From the NCBI RefSeq assembly GCF_033115175.1, contig NC_084838.1, positions 44,991,468 to 45,055,467 on the forward strand: DNA of 64,000 nt, read 5' to 3'. The notes under the pieces are model-generated. The model was not told where the DNA came from and ran no database searches. It saw nothing but the letters and a program-made list of their open reading frames with translations. Source of the DNA: Lepus europaeus (taxonomy: Eukaryota; Chordata; Mammalia; Lagomorpha; Leporidae). Below are positions 11,394-22,099 of this stretch, piece after piece (within the stretch, counting starts at the first letter, position 1; each line of letters starts with the position of its first letter). The translations under genes and the position numbers were made by a program.

Positions 11394-12128
11394 ATGCTGA
11401 ATAATAAAAGCAGCAACTCAAGAAACAAGAATAAGGAAGAAACTTGATGCCCCCAAAAGAATACATTTCAATACTAAAATGTGAATAAAAGAGATAGAAG
11501 AAATTCCAGAAATAGAATTCAAAAAATTCATCATAGGATTACTTAGAAGAAATCAGAAGCAAATGCATGAACTAAAGAAATACATGCACTGGAGCCGGCA
11601 CTGTGGCGCAGTGGGTTAAAGCCCTGGCCTGAAGTGCTAGCATCCCATATGGGTGCCAGTTCATGTCCCAGCTGATCCTCTTCCAAATCAGCTCTCTGCT
11701 ATGGCCTAGGAAAGCAGTAGAAGATGGCCCAAATCCTTTGGCCCCTGACCCACAGGGGAAACCTGGAAGAAGCTCCTGGCCCCTAGGTTTGGATCAGTGG
11801 AGCTCCTGCTGTTGCAGCCATCTGGGGAGTGGACCAGTAGATGGAAGACCGGTCTCTCTGTCTCTACCTCTCTCTGTAACTATTTCAAATAAATAAAAAA
11901 AAAAAATACCTGCATGACATGAAAGAAAATTTATCTCATGAAATTGAGATTTTAAAGAAAAATCAAAATGAAATCTTGGAAATGAAGTATTCAATAGAAT
12001 AAATTAAAAATGCCTTAACAACAGACTCCTTGAAGCAGAACAAAGAATATCCAAATTAGAAGAGAAATCATTGGAAATCTTACAGTCAGACAAGCAAAAA
12101 GAAGAAGAAATTAGAAAATTAAAAAACC
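11394..12128 (+). pseudogene. L1 ORF1 N-terminal fragment, disrupted
   Basis: ORF1 encodes the L1 RNA-binding trimeric chaperone. The start ATG at 11394 opens with residues like MLNNKSSNSRNKNKEE, matching the N terminus of the other copy (MPNNKCTNSRNKNKED, minus strand from 35079). A stop follows after about 18 codons. A CSINE splits the frame at 11589-11903. The Lys/Glu-rich segment at 11920-12125 corresponds to the coiled coil. The rest of ORF1 (RRM and C-terminal domain) is deleted. Confidence 0.78.
11578..11914 (+). mobile_element. CSINE nested in L1 ORF1
   Basis: Forward AAATAA-tail copy, body about 11589-11903, starting 'ggagccggcactgtggcgca' and ending 'caaataaat' plus an A run. The TSD aaatacatgca/aaatacctgca (11578-11588 and 11904-11914) matches 10 of 11. 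It interrupts the ORF1 coiled-coil region, so it is younger than the host L1. Confidence 0.92.
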
Positions 12129-13914
12129 AGAGCCATTCAGCAAGAAAAAGAAATCAAAGGGATACAAATTGGGAATGAGGAAGTCAAACTATACCTATTT
12201 GCAGATGACATGATTCTATATATAGGGGATCCAAAAGACTCCAATAAGAGACTATTGAAACTCATAGAAGAGTTTTTAGGATTAGCAGGAGATAAAGTCA
12301 ATACACAAAAATCAAAAGCCTTTGTATACACATACAATGCCACAGCTGAGAAAGGAATTCTAAGATGAATCCCATTCACAATAGCTACCAAAAACAATCA
12401 AATATCCTGGAATGAGTTTAACCAAGGATGTCAAAGTCTCTATGATGATAATTATATTAAAGAAAGAAATAGAAGTTACAAAAAAAATGGAAAAATCTTC
12501 CATGTTCATGGATTGGAAGAATCAATATCATCAAAATGTCCATTCTTCCAAAAACGATGTGCAGATTCAATGTGATATCAATCAAAATACCAAATATATC
12601 TTCTCCGATCTAGAAAACATGATGTTGAAATTCATATGGAGGCACAGGAGACCTCAGATAGCTAAAGCAATCTTATACATCAAAAACAAAGCCAGAGGCA
12701 TCACAATACCAGATTTCAAGACATACTACCAGACAGTTATAATCAAAACAGCCTGGTACTGGTAACAGAAACAGATGGAAAGACCAATGAAACAAAATGG
12801 AAACAATAGAAAGCAATCCAAACATATACAACCAACTTATATTTGATGAAGGAGCTAAAACTAATCCCTGGAGCAAGGACAGTCTCTTCAACAAATGGTG
12901 TTGGGAAAACTGGATTTTCACATAAAGAAGTATGAAGCAAGACCTCTACATTACACTTTATATAAAAGTCCTTTCAACATGGGTTAGAGATCTAAATCTG
13001 TGACTCAACACCATCAAATCAACTGAGAACATTGGGGAAACCCTGAAAGACATTGGCACAGGCAAACAGTTCTTAGAAAAGACCCCAGAGGCACAGGCAG
13101 CCAAAGCCAAAATTAACAAATGGGATTACCTCAAATTGAGAAGCTTCTGTACAGCAAAAGAAGCAATCAGGAAAGTGAAAGGTAACGACAGAAGGGGAAA
13201 CATTATTTGCAAACTATGTAACTGGTAAAGAATTAATACCAGAATCTACAAAGAGATCAGGAAACTCCTCAACAACAAAACAAACAACTCAGTTAAGAGA
13301 TGTGCTAAGATCTTAAACAGACATTTTTCAAAAGAGGAAATCTGAATGGCCAACAGACACATGAAAAAATGTTCAGGATCACTAGCCATCAGGGAAACGC
13401 AAATCAAAACCACAATGAGGTTTCACCTCAACCCAGTTACAATGGTTCTCGTACAGAAATCAATAACAAATGCTGGAGAGGATGTGGGGGAAAAGGTAAC
13501 CTAATCCACTGTTGGATAGGAATATAAACTGGTAAAGCCACTATGGAAGACAGCATGGCTTTACCTCAAAAATCTGAATATAGACCTACCATATGACCCA
13601 GCCATCCTACTCCTGGGAATTTACCCAAGGGAAATTAAATTAGTAAACAAAAGAGCTACCTTCACCTCCATGTTTATTGCAGCTCAATTCACAATAGCTA
13701 AGACATGGAGTCAACCTAAATGCCCATTAACCAAAGACTGGATAAAGAAGTTATGAGATATGTATACCCTGGAATACTACATAGTAGCAAAAAAAATTAA
13801 ATATGGCCATTTGCAACAAAATGGATCAATCTAGTAAATTTCATACTTAGTGAAATAAGTCTGTCCCAAAGAGACAAATACTATAGGTTCTCCCTGATCT
13901 GTGAGAACAAATAG
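12129..13914 (+). pseudogene. L1 ORF2 3' part: RT motif C to C terminus
   Basis: ORF2 is the L1 endonuclease/reverse transcriptase. This piece begins just upstream of RT motif C, whose FADD codons are intact at 12198-12209, and runs through the thumb and cysteine-rich C-terminal region to a stop near 13912. The end resembles SEISLSQRDKYYRFSLICEN. The endonuclease domain and first half of RT are missing. Frames are broken (for example the frame at 12412-12765 ends in a stop), so it is inactive. Confidence 0.85.
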
Positions 13915-15438
13915 CACACCTAAAACAAAAGCTGTAGAAGTGAAATTGACACGTTGAGAAGCAATAACTTGAATAGCCCTCATCTTGATGCTGAGGAACA
14001 GTTTTTTATTTTTATTTTTCATTTTTTCTCTTTTTCATACTATATGTTGAACTCTTTACTTAACATATAGTTAATCGTATATATATAAAGTCAATTGAAA
14101 ATAAATCTTAGTAAAAAATAAGAGGGGGAATAAGAGATGGAGGATGAAGTTTGTAACTATAAAGCTGTAAAGTTCTGTATGCATTCCTATGGACTTACTT
14201 CTAGGGGTACAGTTTAAAAACTTGTCATAGGACTCCAATTTCCATTAAAATTGATGGCAAAAATGCCATCTTAATTATTAAAATGGTCATATTAACTATT
14301 AACGTGAACATATAAATAGGATTAAGTGTTAAAGAGATCATAAAAATAGCATCAAGTGGCTGGTAATAATAATAGAATTGAAAAGAAGGGAATGTCCAAC
14401 AGCAGACTCATAGAATGACAATCACTTTAAGTAACACTCTGACCTCAGAATCAGCCCTTACGTCTTCCTGATCTGCCTGAAAAGCCCACAAAAGCCAAGA
14501 CACTGTGGCAAAAATTGTTCCCCATGGAGGATCTCTTTGAGTGAGACCCCAGTGGAAAAAAGGGGCCATCAAAGACGGATGTACTTTTCTCTGAAGGGAA
14601 GAGAGAACTTCCACTTTGCTTATGACCTTGTTTAAATACTGATAGATTTTGTGGTCACAAAAGTCACCCATAGCCTTGGCAGCTCATGGCAAGAATCTCA
14701 GGTGATCAATGATGTCATATATAAGAGTCTTAACTGTTAAATTAACAATAGAAGTGACTTTGCACTTACTCCCCATGTAGGACTTCTGTCCTTAATGAGT
14801 TGTATTATGAGAATTAACTGCAAAACTTGTTCTCAAGCAGTACTTTATATGTTTTGTGTTTATGTCTGTGCAAACTGTAGAAATCTTTACTTAGTAGAGT
14901 TGGTCTTCTGTATATAAAGTTAATTAAAATTGAATCTTAAATCTTAAAAATAAATCATGCTGGAGCTGTGGCGCAGCAGATTAACGCCCTGGCCTGAAGT
15001 GCCGGCATCCCATATGGGTGCTGGTTCAAGTCCCGGCTATTCCACTTCCGATTCAGCTCTCTGCTATGGCCCAGGAAAGCAGTAGAAGATGGCCCAAGGC
15101 CTTGGGTCCCTGCACCTGCGTGGGAGATCCAGAAGAGGCTTCTGGCTCCTGGCTTCAGATAGGCACAGCTCCAGCTATTGCAAGCAATTGGGGAGTGAAC
15201 CAGCAGATGGAAGGCCTCTCTCTCTCTCTCTCTTTCCCTCTCTCTCTCTGCCTCTCCTCTCTCTGTTTAACTTTGACATTCAAATAAATAAATAAATCTT
15301 AAAATGGCATGGCAGAGGGAGTTGGAGGAGGGATGGGAGTAGGAGTGGGAGGGTGGGTATGGGGGGAAGATTCACTATATCCCTAAAGTTGTACCTATGA
15401 AATTTGCATTCATTAAATAAAAGCTTTAAAAAAATAAA
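13915..15438 (+). mobile_element. L1 3'UTR with nested SINE
   Basis: Long lagomorph-type L1 3'UTR, colinear in reverse with 27962-29244. Shared segments include 'gggaatgtccaaca' (14389 on) and 'cctgatctgcctgaaaagcc' (14467 on). The CSINE at about 14955-15294 splits it. The final part, 'gggatgggagtaggagtggg' to 'cattaaataaaagctttaa', is the conserved L1 3' terminus. Confidence 0.8.
14940..15304 (+). mobile_element. CSINE nested in L1 3'UTR
   Basis: Forward AAATAA-tail copy, body about 14955-15294: head 'ctggagctgtggcgcagcag', tail 'caaataaataaataaatc'. The probable TSD aatcttaaaa lies at 14940-14949 and 15295-15304, but it overlaps tail-like sequence, so the exact ends are uncertain. Confidence 0.88.
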
Positions 15439-15439
15439 G

Positions 15440-15842
15440 AGAACTGTAGGACAACTACAAATGGTATAATAATAATAATGGAAATCCAAAGAGATAGATG
15501 ATAGAAAGAAGCAATATTAGAAGCAATAATAACTAAGAATTTCCCCATATTATAGTGAAATATCAAACAACAAAGACAGGATGCTCAAATAAAACCAAGC
15601 TGGGTAAACAGGCAAAATCCACAAAACAAAAAAGTCACTTAGATAGATATTAAAAATATCATATTCATATTCAAAGATTCAAAGGAAAATAAGAATTCTT
15701 GAAAGCAGCGAGAGGAAAAACACCATATCAATATAGGAACAAAGATAAGTATTATTTCTGATTTCTCCTCAGAAATAATGCAAGCAAGAAGAGTGTGGAG
15801 TGATGTATTGCAAATGTTGAGAGAAAAACCATATACCAACTT
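15440..15842 (+). mobile_element. Old L1M fragment, ORF1-proximal
   Basis: Diverged L1 of mammalian-wide type in + orientation. Matching segments are 'attcttgaaagcagcgagag', 'tctgatttctcctcagaaat' and 'aatgcaagcaagaagagtgt', known from the region before and within ORF1. It abuts the 3' end of the younger L1, which may have inserted into it. Confidence 0.6.
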
Positions 15843-15847
15843 ATTTT

Positions 15848-16030
15848 AAGGCTTCCGAATTTCACTATTCTGATATTTTAAACTGAAAATTTCTTGTTGC
15901 TGGGGACTATCCTGTACATTGTTGGATATTCGGATGCATTCATTACCTCTGTTCACTAGAAGCCCATACCAAGCTACAAGAGCCCAATGTCTCCACAGTA
16001 AAAATCATTCTCACTTAAGAAGCACTGATA
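15848..16030 (-). mobile_element. MER20-like DNA transposon remnant
   Basis: Non-autonomous hAT-Charlie element, antisense to the usual consensus. Recognised landmarks are 'tcctgtacattgttggatat' (about 15911), 'tctgttcactagaagcccat' (about 15948) and 'caatgtctccacagt' (about 15988), with a terminal 'aagaagcactga'. In other mammals some MER20 copies are reported as hormone-responsive regulatory DNA. Nothing here shows that role. Confidence 0.65.
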
Positions 16031-16760
16031 CAGACCCAGCTGAATCCATAAAAATATTTATAGTAAAGGAATTTCAGTTAAACTCAAATATAGAAGATAA
16101 TTTGTAAAAGCTCATTCTACTCCACTGCAATTTTCTTGCAATATTCTTTGATGCCTATGAGACGATAATAAACTAAATGCCACATTTCTAAGACTCTATT
16201 ATAGTTCATATTATACACATTTCCTACATTAAGTCAGGATGAAATACCAACATTTTATTATGGAAACAAAGAAAGCATCATGATGCAAATATGGCCCCAG
16301 CTAGCAAGCATGATGAGACTCAAGTTTGGTCTATATGAGTTGCATCGGAAATTCAATCAGCAACTAGCTTCATGGTTATGGGGAGGTATAGGGCAATCAT
16401 TTCCTTGGACCAGTTCATGGCGCACACACAGTGTGGTCTTAGACTCAACAATGATGATGGCAGCTTTTTCATCCTGTAGCATTCTAAACATCACGGACTC
16501 AGCATCCACCTTAGTCATTTAGCTCAGCAGTGCTGTTCAGGGAGTTTATGGAGAGCTGCTGATCTAGCCCATTCAGTGATTTTATCATCCACATAATAAT
16601 GAATAATAAATAATAAATCCCTCTCTTGTTACCCCACTAAGTTGGCAACTGATAGTAACTGAATACAAGCTAATCTTCTGCTGCCTTTGAAACTTTAATA
16701 AAGTAAAAACTAAGGTTTATCAACTTGTAAATTTACCATTTCAAAGACAACTGGAGGAAG
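16031..16760. other. Single-copy DNA, no recognisable feature
   Basis: Mixed composition, with a small AATAATA-rich patch near 16594-16620. The 80-codon frame at 16280-16522 has no recognised domain. Confidence 0.45.
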
Positions 16761-16761
16761 C

Positions 16762-17010
16762 TATAGTAGGTAATTTTTTTTTTTTTTTTGACAGGCAGAG
16801 TGGATAGTGAGAGAGAGACAGAGAGAAAGGTCTTCCTTTTGCCGTTGGTTCACCCTCCAATGGCCGCTGCGGTAGCGCGCTGCGGCCGGCACACCGCGCT
16901 GATCCGATGGCAGGAGCCAGGTGCTTATCCTGGTCTCCCATGGGGTGCAGGGCCCAAGGACTTGGGCCATCCTCCACTGCACTCCCTGGCCACAGCATAT
17001 AGTAGGTAAT
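16762..17010 (-). mobile_element. CSINE, poly-A type, 5'-truncated, with 13-bp TSD
   Basis: Reverse-oriented, body about 16775-16997. It has the long T run and 'ttgacaggcagagtgg', then the GC-rich body, and stops inside 'ccctggccacagca', so the tRNA-like head is absent. The TSD tatagtaggtaat is perfect at 16762-16774 and 16998-17010, showing that truncation happened during insertion rather than by later deletion. Confidence 0.93.
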
Positions 17011-17764
17011 ATTTTAAGCAAAATTCGAATGAAGAAATGTGACTTTGGCATCAGTGCATATGGAAAGCTGATTGTCAAGTGCCTGCAGAGAGTAATGCAA
17101 ATGGACAGAAAGATAATTCCTGCTGTAGAACCTTGAAAAGAATTGGCAATCAGAAACAATGACAGTGTGGGGGGTAGTGTAAGGTTGAGAATAGGGACTA
17201 TACAAAAAGTGTTGTGTTAAAATGAGAGGAATTCATTTTTGAAAGAGGAAAAGATGCATCCTCATGTTGCTTTCTAATTCCATGCATCCCAATGACTTGT
17301 CCCAAACTTTGATTGTTTACAAGGAACAGGGAAACTGAATCAGGAATTCATTGGCTCTATGGACATTTATGTCTACAGAATGTGAGAGAGCTGCCCTCAA
17401 AAAAAAAAACAAAACAAAACATTCATTCAATGAAATTCACTATATGCAATTGTAGGAATTCTAGACTAAATTTCCAGAATGCTGATAGCCAGATATACAA
17501 ACCGCAGGCAAGAGAAAAGTGGAACCTGAATGAACCAGTAGAAAAGACATATAGGTAACTTTATGGGTCTAAGACCATCTGCTCACATTATCTGTCTACA
17601 TGGAAAACTACCTTCCATCTCTGCCAACACAGGGTTTTATCCAGATTTTCGTGTCCTGAATTTAAATATGAAAGTTAACATAAAATATCAGATAATTGAG
17701 TAGGGGGATGGAGGTAGGAGCAGATAGAAGTCAATCAGAGTCTGTCTCCCCTTCTAGCATATTT
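17011..17764. other. Single-copy DNA, no recognisable feature
   Basis: Nothing assigned. There is one short A-rich patch at 17400-17425. Confidence 0.45.
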
Positions 17765-17970
17765 CTAGTTATTTTATTTTTATTTGTAACTGATACATAA
17801 GGGTACTGGTGATGGTTTCACACAAGTACACATGATATAATATTCAAAGTAAGTTGAACACGTGTAGCTCCTCGGCCTTTATCGCTTCTTTGCAATGAAG
17901 ACACTTCAAATCCTTTCTCCCATGTAGACAGTTTCTGGACCATACTCTGCGGCTCAGTGCTCTAGAGTTC
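17765..17970 (-). mobile_element. Possible old L1 3'UTR fragment, antisense
   Basis: 'ttatttgtaactgatacata' followed by 'cctttatcgcttctttgc' and 'cacttcaaatcctttctccc' resembles the complement of an L1MA/MB-type 3'UTR. Divergence is high and the call is tentative. Confidence 0.45.
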
Positions 17971-18304
17971 CCTGGCATCATGACCTGAAGTCAGTTTCCC
18001 TGTCCTGCTGCTTTTCTTTTCTGAATTATTCCCCCAAAAAATAGACTCCAATAAAGTAGAGGTAACTTCATGGGCATGTGAGACACACTGTGAGTAGGAG
18101 TTTGAACAGAATTTTCTGCATCAAGCCACATGCTGAGCAGAACTACCCAAGACCTTGGGACAGAAACAGAGAAGTGGATCTGGCCAGAAATCTGGAGTTA
18201 ACTGTCTGTTGTCTTACCTCAGACATTGCAAATAAAAGTTAGCTATAGGTCTATATTTTCTGCTAATAAACCTCATGTAACGGGATTTGTGGCCCCTGGG
18301 GATT
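17971..18304. other. Single-copy DNA, no recognisable feature
   Basis: No repeat or gene signal was recognised. Confidence 0.4.
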
Positions 18305-18390
18305 CTTCTAAGCACCATGAAACTCAATTTTCTCATCTGTAAAATTGATTTGATCTACAACGATTCCTCACGCACTAACATTTTAGGATT
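18305..18390 (+). mobile_element. MIR fragment
   Basis: 'ctcaattttctcatctgtaa' followed by an AT-rich stretch matches the core-to-3' part of the mammalian-wide tRNA-derived SINE MIR in + orientation. Only about 85 bp is recognisable. Confidence 0.6.
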
Positions 18391-19344
18391 TTTTTCTTAT
18401 CTTTTGATATTTTATCTTTTATACCCAAAGGCATATTTATTATTAGAAGAGTCAAATAATAGTTTTGCAAAATAGTTTCTGTTCATTTTCAAAAGACATT
18501 GATTAAGCAGACATAAAGCAGCAGGTTTAAAGCCATTCTGTGCCTTTTTTTTCTTCCAATCCTTTAGAAGCCTTTAACTGAAAAATGCCCCCAGTGGTCA
18601 GAGGGTCTTCTGGCAGTGATTCAGCTTCTTCTGGTTCATTTTTCCCATAGATTAAGTTAAAGTGCCAAACTTAAAACAATTTTCCTATGCAAGATTTAGG
18701 ATGGAAGGAATTATTGCAATCACAGTGTGGAAATTAATGATTAGCTTGAGATGCTATTAGCATAGCAGCAGGAGAAAAAACTAAATGAGCTATGATCTGA
18801 AATAAAATATGTCATCCTGGAATTGCAAGTGAGATGATGGAGAAACAATGCTGGGTAATGGGGGAGGAGAAAGAATGAGCTATTAGACTGAGGAACACGG
18901 AGACAAGCATTTAAATTAAGAGGATGGGACAATGTGATAGCTTGAGTTAACGTGCAAGAACCCAGACTGATAGACACTGCAGTTAGTGATTGCAGACAAG
19001 AAGCAACCCATTAGCCCAGGGAGGATGTAGCATCAAGGAGGCTATATGAGGAAGAAGATGTGAAAGTACTTTCCATCTTCGATATAATAAGCCGACATGA
19101 AAGCCATTCTAAGAATTTACTTGGTTAAGCAACATTGTTAAGGACTTTCAAGAGCAAAATCTCACTACTTAGAAAATTACTAAGAAGAAAAATGGGGTGA
19201 GGACATATAAAAAGATATTGATGGGTAAATGCGACAATGCACAAGAGAAATGAAAGCCATTCTCTACTATTTCAGCAAAGGTAAGCATCAAAATGCAATA
19301 ACCTAAAAATATGCATCTATGCAGTACGTATCTATATATGTGCA
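18391..19344. other. Single-copy DNA, no recognisable feature
   Basis: Nearly 1 kb with no assignable repeat. Short frames here have no recognised domain. Confidence 0.45.
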
Positions 19345-19611
19345 GACAGAGACAGAGAGATCTCCTATTTGCTGGCTCACTCCTCAAATAACTACATCAG
19401 TCGGGCAGTCAGGGCTGGGTGAGGCTAAAGCCAGGAGCCAGGAATTCAGGTCTCCTGCATGGGTGGCAGGGACCCAAGTCCCTGAGACATCATCTGCTCT
19501 CTCTCACAGTGTGCACTAGCAGGAAGCTGGAATGCAGAGCACAGTCAGGCTCCAGAGTCATGTGGGTGTTTGAAGTGGCAGCTTAGCTACTACATCAAAC
19601 ACCTGCCCCAA
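19345..19611 (-). mobile_element. Old CSINE
   Basis: Reverse copy: 'agacagagacagagagatct', 'tttgctggctcactcctcaa', 'gctaaagccaggagccagga', 'gtgtgcactagcaggaagct' and an end near 'aaacacctgcccca'. The tail is degraded and no TSD was seen, consistent with an older subfamily. Confidence 0.8.
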
Positions 19612-20169
19612 GCAAACATTTTAAACAGCTAGCAAGGCTTGTGGATTCAGACAGATCACTTCGTCAATAATTGTTTTTTTCTTTGTTTTTTGGATGGGAG
19701 GATGTGTGAGCTTTGCTGTATTTGTACCACTGTCACCCTCACTGTGATATGCAAACTCAGCCTATTGCACCTGGAGCGTATATTTAAACCCTGTGTGTCT
19801 GTCCCCTCACTCCCAAAATATGGATGGAGGAGAGAAAGAAACATTATAAGCCTGTAGCTGTAAGGCATAGAGGCCACAGAAAATGAACATCAGCTTTTTC
19901 CATTTTGTATGATTGAGGATAGTTAATCAAAGTAGCTAAGAAATTGGAGTAACCCCTTTAATAACAAGAAGCAATTTTGTTTTTTAACGATTAAGTACAA
20001 AGCTAGTGGGATGGATAGAGAACCAACAATTCTGAGCCCACACATTTCTAGATACACAGTTGTGTTACATATTGCAAAAAAAAAAAATGCAATTGATAAG
20101 CATAAAGCCTAAACCCAAACAATGAGATTTTTAAATGTCAGTATCTTTGTATCCAGAGAGTTGAATTTT
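19612..20169. other. Single-copy DNA, no recognisable feature
   Basis: Includes a 12-bp A run at about 20076-20087. No assigned repeat or gene. Confidence 0.45.
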
Positions 20170-20440
20170 TAAATGTTTATTTACTTACATAATTGAAAGA
20201 AGAGAGAGAGAAATAAGAAAAATGGTAGCAACAACATTCTGAGCGGGTCACAGCAAAACCAAGAATGTAGAATTGAGTACAGGCCTCACATATGGGTGGC
20301 AGGAACTCAGCTACCTGATCCATCAGCCACTGCTCCCAGGGCAGATGTTAGTAGGAAGCTGGAAGTGGAAGCCAAGCATTCTCATATGGGATGCAGCTGT
20401 TCTAGGAGACTTAACCAGTGTACCAAACACCCACTCTGAG
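20170..20440 (-). mobile_element. Old CSINE, shortened
   Basis: Reverse copy running from 'tttatttacttacataattg' to 'taccaaacacccactctgag'. The 'cttccatctgctggttcact' segment is replaced by unrelated bases. 'cccagggcagatgttagtag' and 'tctcatatgggatgcagctg' confirm the family. Confidence 0.72.
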
Positions 20441-21272
20441 TTAAATGTTTATAAAAATTGAAATTTGTTTTGTTAGACACTTGGAAATTGAAAATGCTTG
20501 ATTTCATTCAGAGATTTTTATTTGAACCAATAGACAATGAAAGATTTAGCAATCAGTGACATAATTTTTAAATGTGTATTGTCACTTTGTTAGTGGTATT
20601 TCCAATGTGTTTTACTCATTCAGTCTTTCAAAGTTAATTTCAAAGAACCATGGTTACAAAGATAATTTGGAGTAAGTCTGTTTCCTTATATAGTCATATT
20701 CTAATGTGGGAGCAGACACTCAACAATAAACAAGTTCAGTAAGAATATGACTGCATTTTTAATGCAACTACAATCATTGAGGAGGCTAGAATGGCATCAC
20801 CAGCTTCCTTGGGTTATAAAATAATCTCTTCATAAAGAAGATGCTTGAGGCCAAACCTGAAGAATGAGAAAGGTTTGCCAATTTGTCAAAGTGGAGAAAG
20901 TCATTTTGGTCTCACACCAACGTCAACATGGCTTATTAGTGTGAATCAGTATGGGCAGGGATATTGTAAATGTTTCCACATGGCTGGAGCATAACAGAGG
21001 AAGATGGAAAATGAGGAGAGTTAGCAGTTTGACCAATATTAGAATAATTAAACGAAACAAAGGTAAAATAAAATCACCTAGCTTCCTGAATTCACCAGTT
21101 TATCACAAGAGCATGCAACTTTTTTTTTTTTTCTGACAAATTTCATCTTGGGTATCAACAGTCACACATACTTCTGTAAAGGAAGTAAAATTTATCATCA
21201 GAAACTAGTTTCATCTTTTGATTTACATACAACCAATTCAGCTAGCTCTAAAAATGTTTCAAGAAGGGCAAC
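20441..21272. other. Single-copy DNA, no recognisable feature
   Basis: Contains a T run at 21120-21133. No repeat or exon signal was recognised. Confidence 0.45.
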
Positions 21273-21540
21273 AAAAATAGATCCTGTTTCAGGACCAGCA
21301 TTGTGGCATAGTGGATAAAGCCATGTCTTGTGATGCCAGCATCCCATACGGGCACCGGTTCATGTCCTGGCTGCCCCATTTCTGATCCAGCTCCCTGCTA
21401 ATGGGTTTGGAAAAGAAGCAGAAGATGGCCCAAGTATTTAGGTCCTTGCCACCCACATGGGAAAAAAAATTCCTTTATCCTGTCTTCAGACTAACCCAAC
21501 TCTGCCCATTGCAGCCAACTGGGGAATAAACAGATGGAAG

Positions 21541-21586
<46 letters not shown>

Positions 21587-21649
21587 TCTCTGTGTAACTT
21601 TGACTTTCAAATAAATAAATAAATCTAAATAAAAATAGATCCTGTTTCA
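21273..21649 (+). mobile_element. CSINE with 19-bp perfect TSD
   Basis: Forward AAATAA-tail copy, body 21292-21630: head 'ggaccagcattgtggcatag', (TC)n at about 21543-21581, tail 'caaataaataaataaatc'. The 19-bp TSD aaaaatagatcctgtttca is identical at 21273-21291 and 21631-21649. The body carries many differences from the usual C-repeat text, so an unchanged long TSD here is notable. Confidence 0.95.
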
Positions 21650-22099
21650 TATTCACCACAGATGCCTTGGAATAATTTTTTTGTATATTGGGAAAAATAT
21701 AGTTCTTTTCTCTTTCCTGGTTTTAGAGTTTACAAATTCCTCAGCCCTTTAAATGCCTACTTTATTAATTAGTGAAAATTATTATTCAGACAGATGGCCT
21801 ATTTAAGGAGAGTAGTTACTTTCATGTCCCTTGGGGAATAGCCATCTGCTCTGACTGGGGGTCTGGGGCATCCAGGTGTTGCTATTTCCCCATAACCTGC
21901 AGAGTCCTTGTTACTCATTATTTGAACTATGATACAGTGCTGCCTAGGGAATAACAGCTGGTTTACTTTACCCTCCCTATCAACATATGTAAAATATCCA
22001 GGTACAGCCTGGTATATTGGATCAAAGCCAAAGTTCTTATCTCTTCTGTTCCTTATTCATCCTTACCTTTTAGTTCAAAATTTAAGACTATCATTATTA
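21650..22099. other. Single-copy DNA, no recognisable feature
   Basis: No assignable repeat or coding signal. Confidence 0.45.

Larger units (their letters stand above)
10358..15438 (+). mobile_element. Lineage-specific L1, 5' end intact but internally deleted
   Basis: A LINE-1 retrotransposon. Its start matches the 5' end of the second L1 at 27962-36141 (shared 'gggagcttactgc'). Order: a 5'UTR of about 1 kb (10358-11393), ORF1 N-terminal half (11394-12128, with a SINE inside), an abrupt jump to ORF2 at the reverse-transcriptase domain (12129), ORF2 to its C terminus (13914), a long 3'UTR with another nested SINE, then the 3' end 'aaataaaagctttaaaaaaa' at about 15411-15430. Compared with the second copy, about 2.6 kb of ORF1 end plus ORF2 start is missing. 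Stop codons and frameshifts make it inactive. No convincing TSD was found. Confidence 0.88.

Noticed and set aside
12412-12765. 117-codon + strand frame as a host gene
   Set aside because: It encodes L1 ORF2 text (for example [25 protein letters not shown]) and belongs to the L1 at 10358-15438.
14940-15304. tRNA gene suggested by the SINE head with B-box-like 'ggttcaagtccc'
   Set aside because: This is the tRNA-derived head of the CSINE. The cloverleaf is not maintained, and the same sequence occurs throughout the window.
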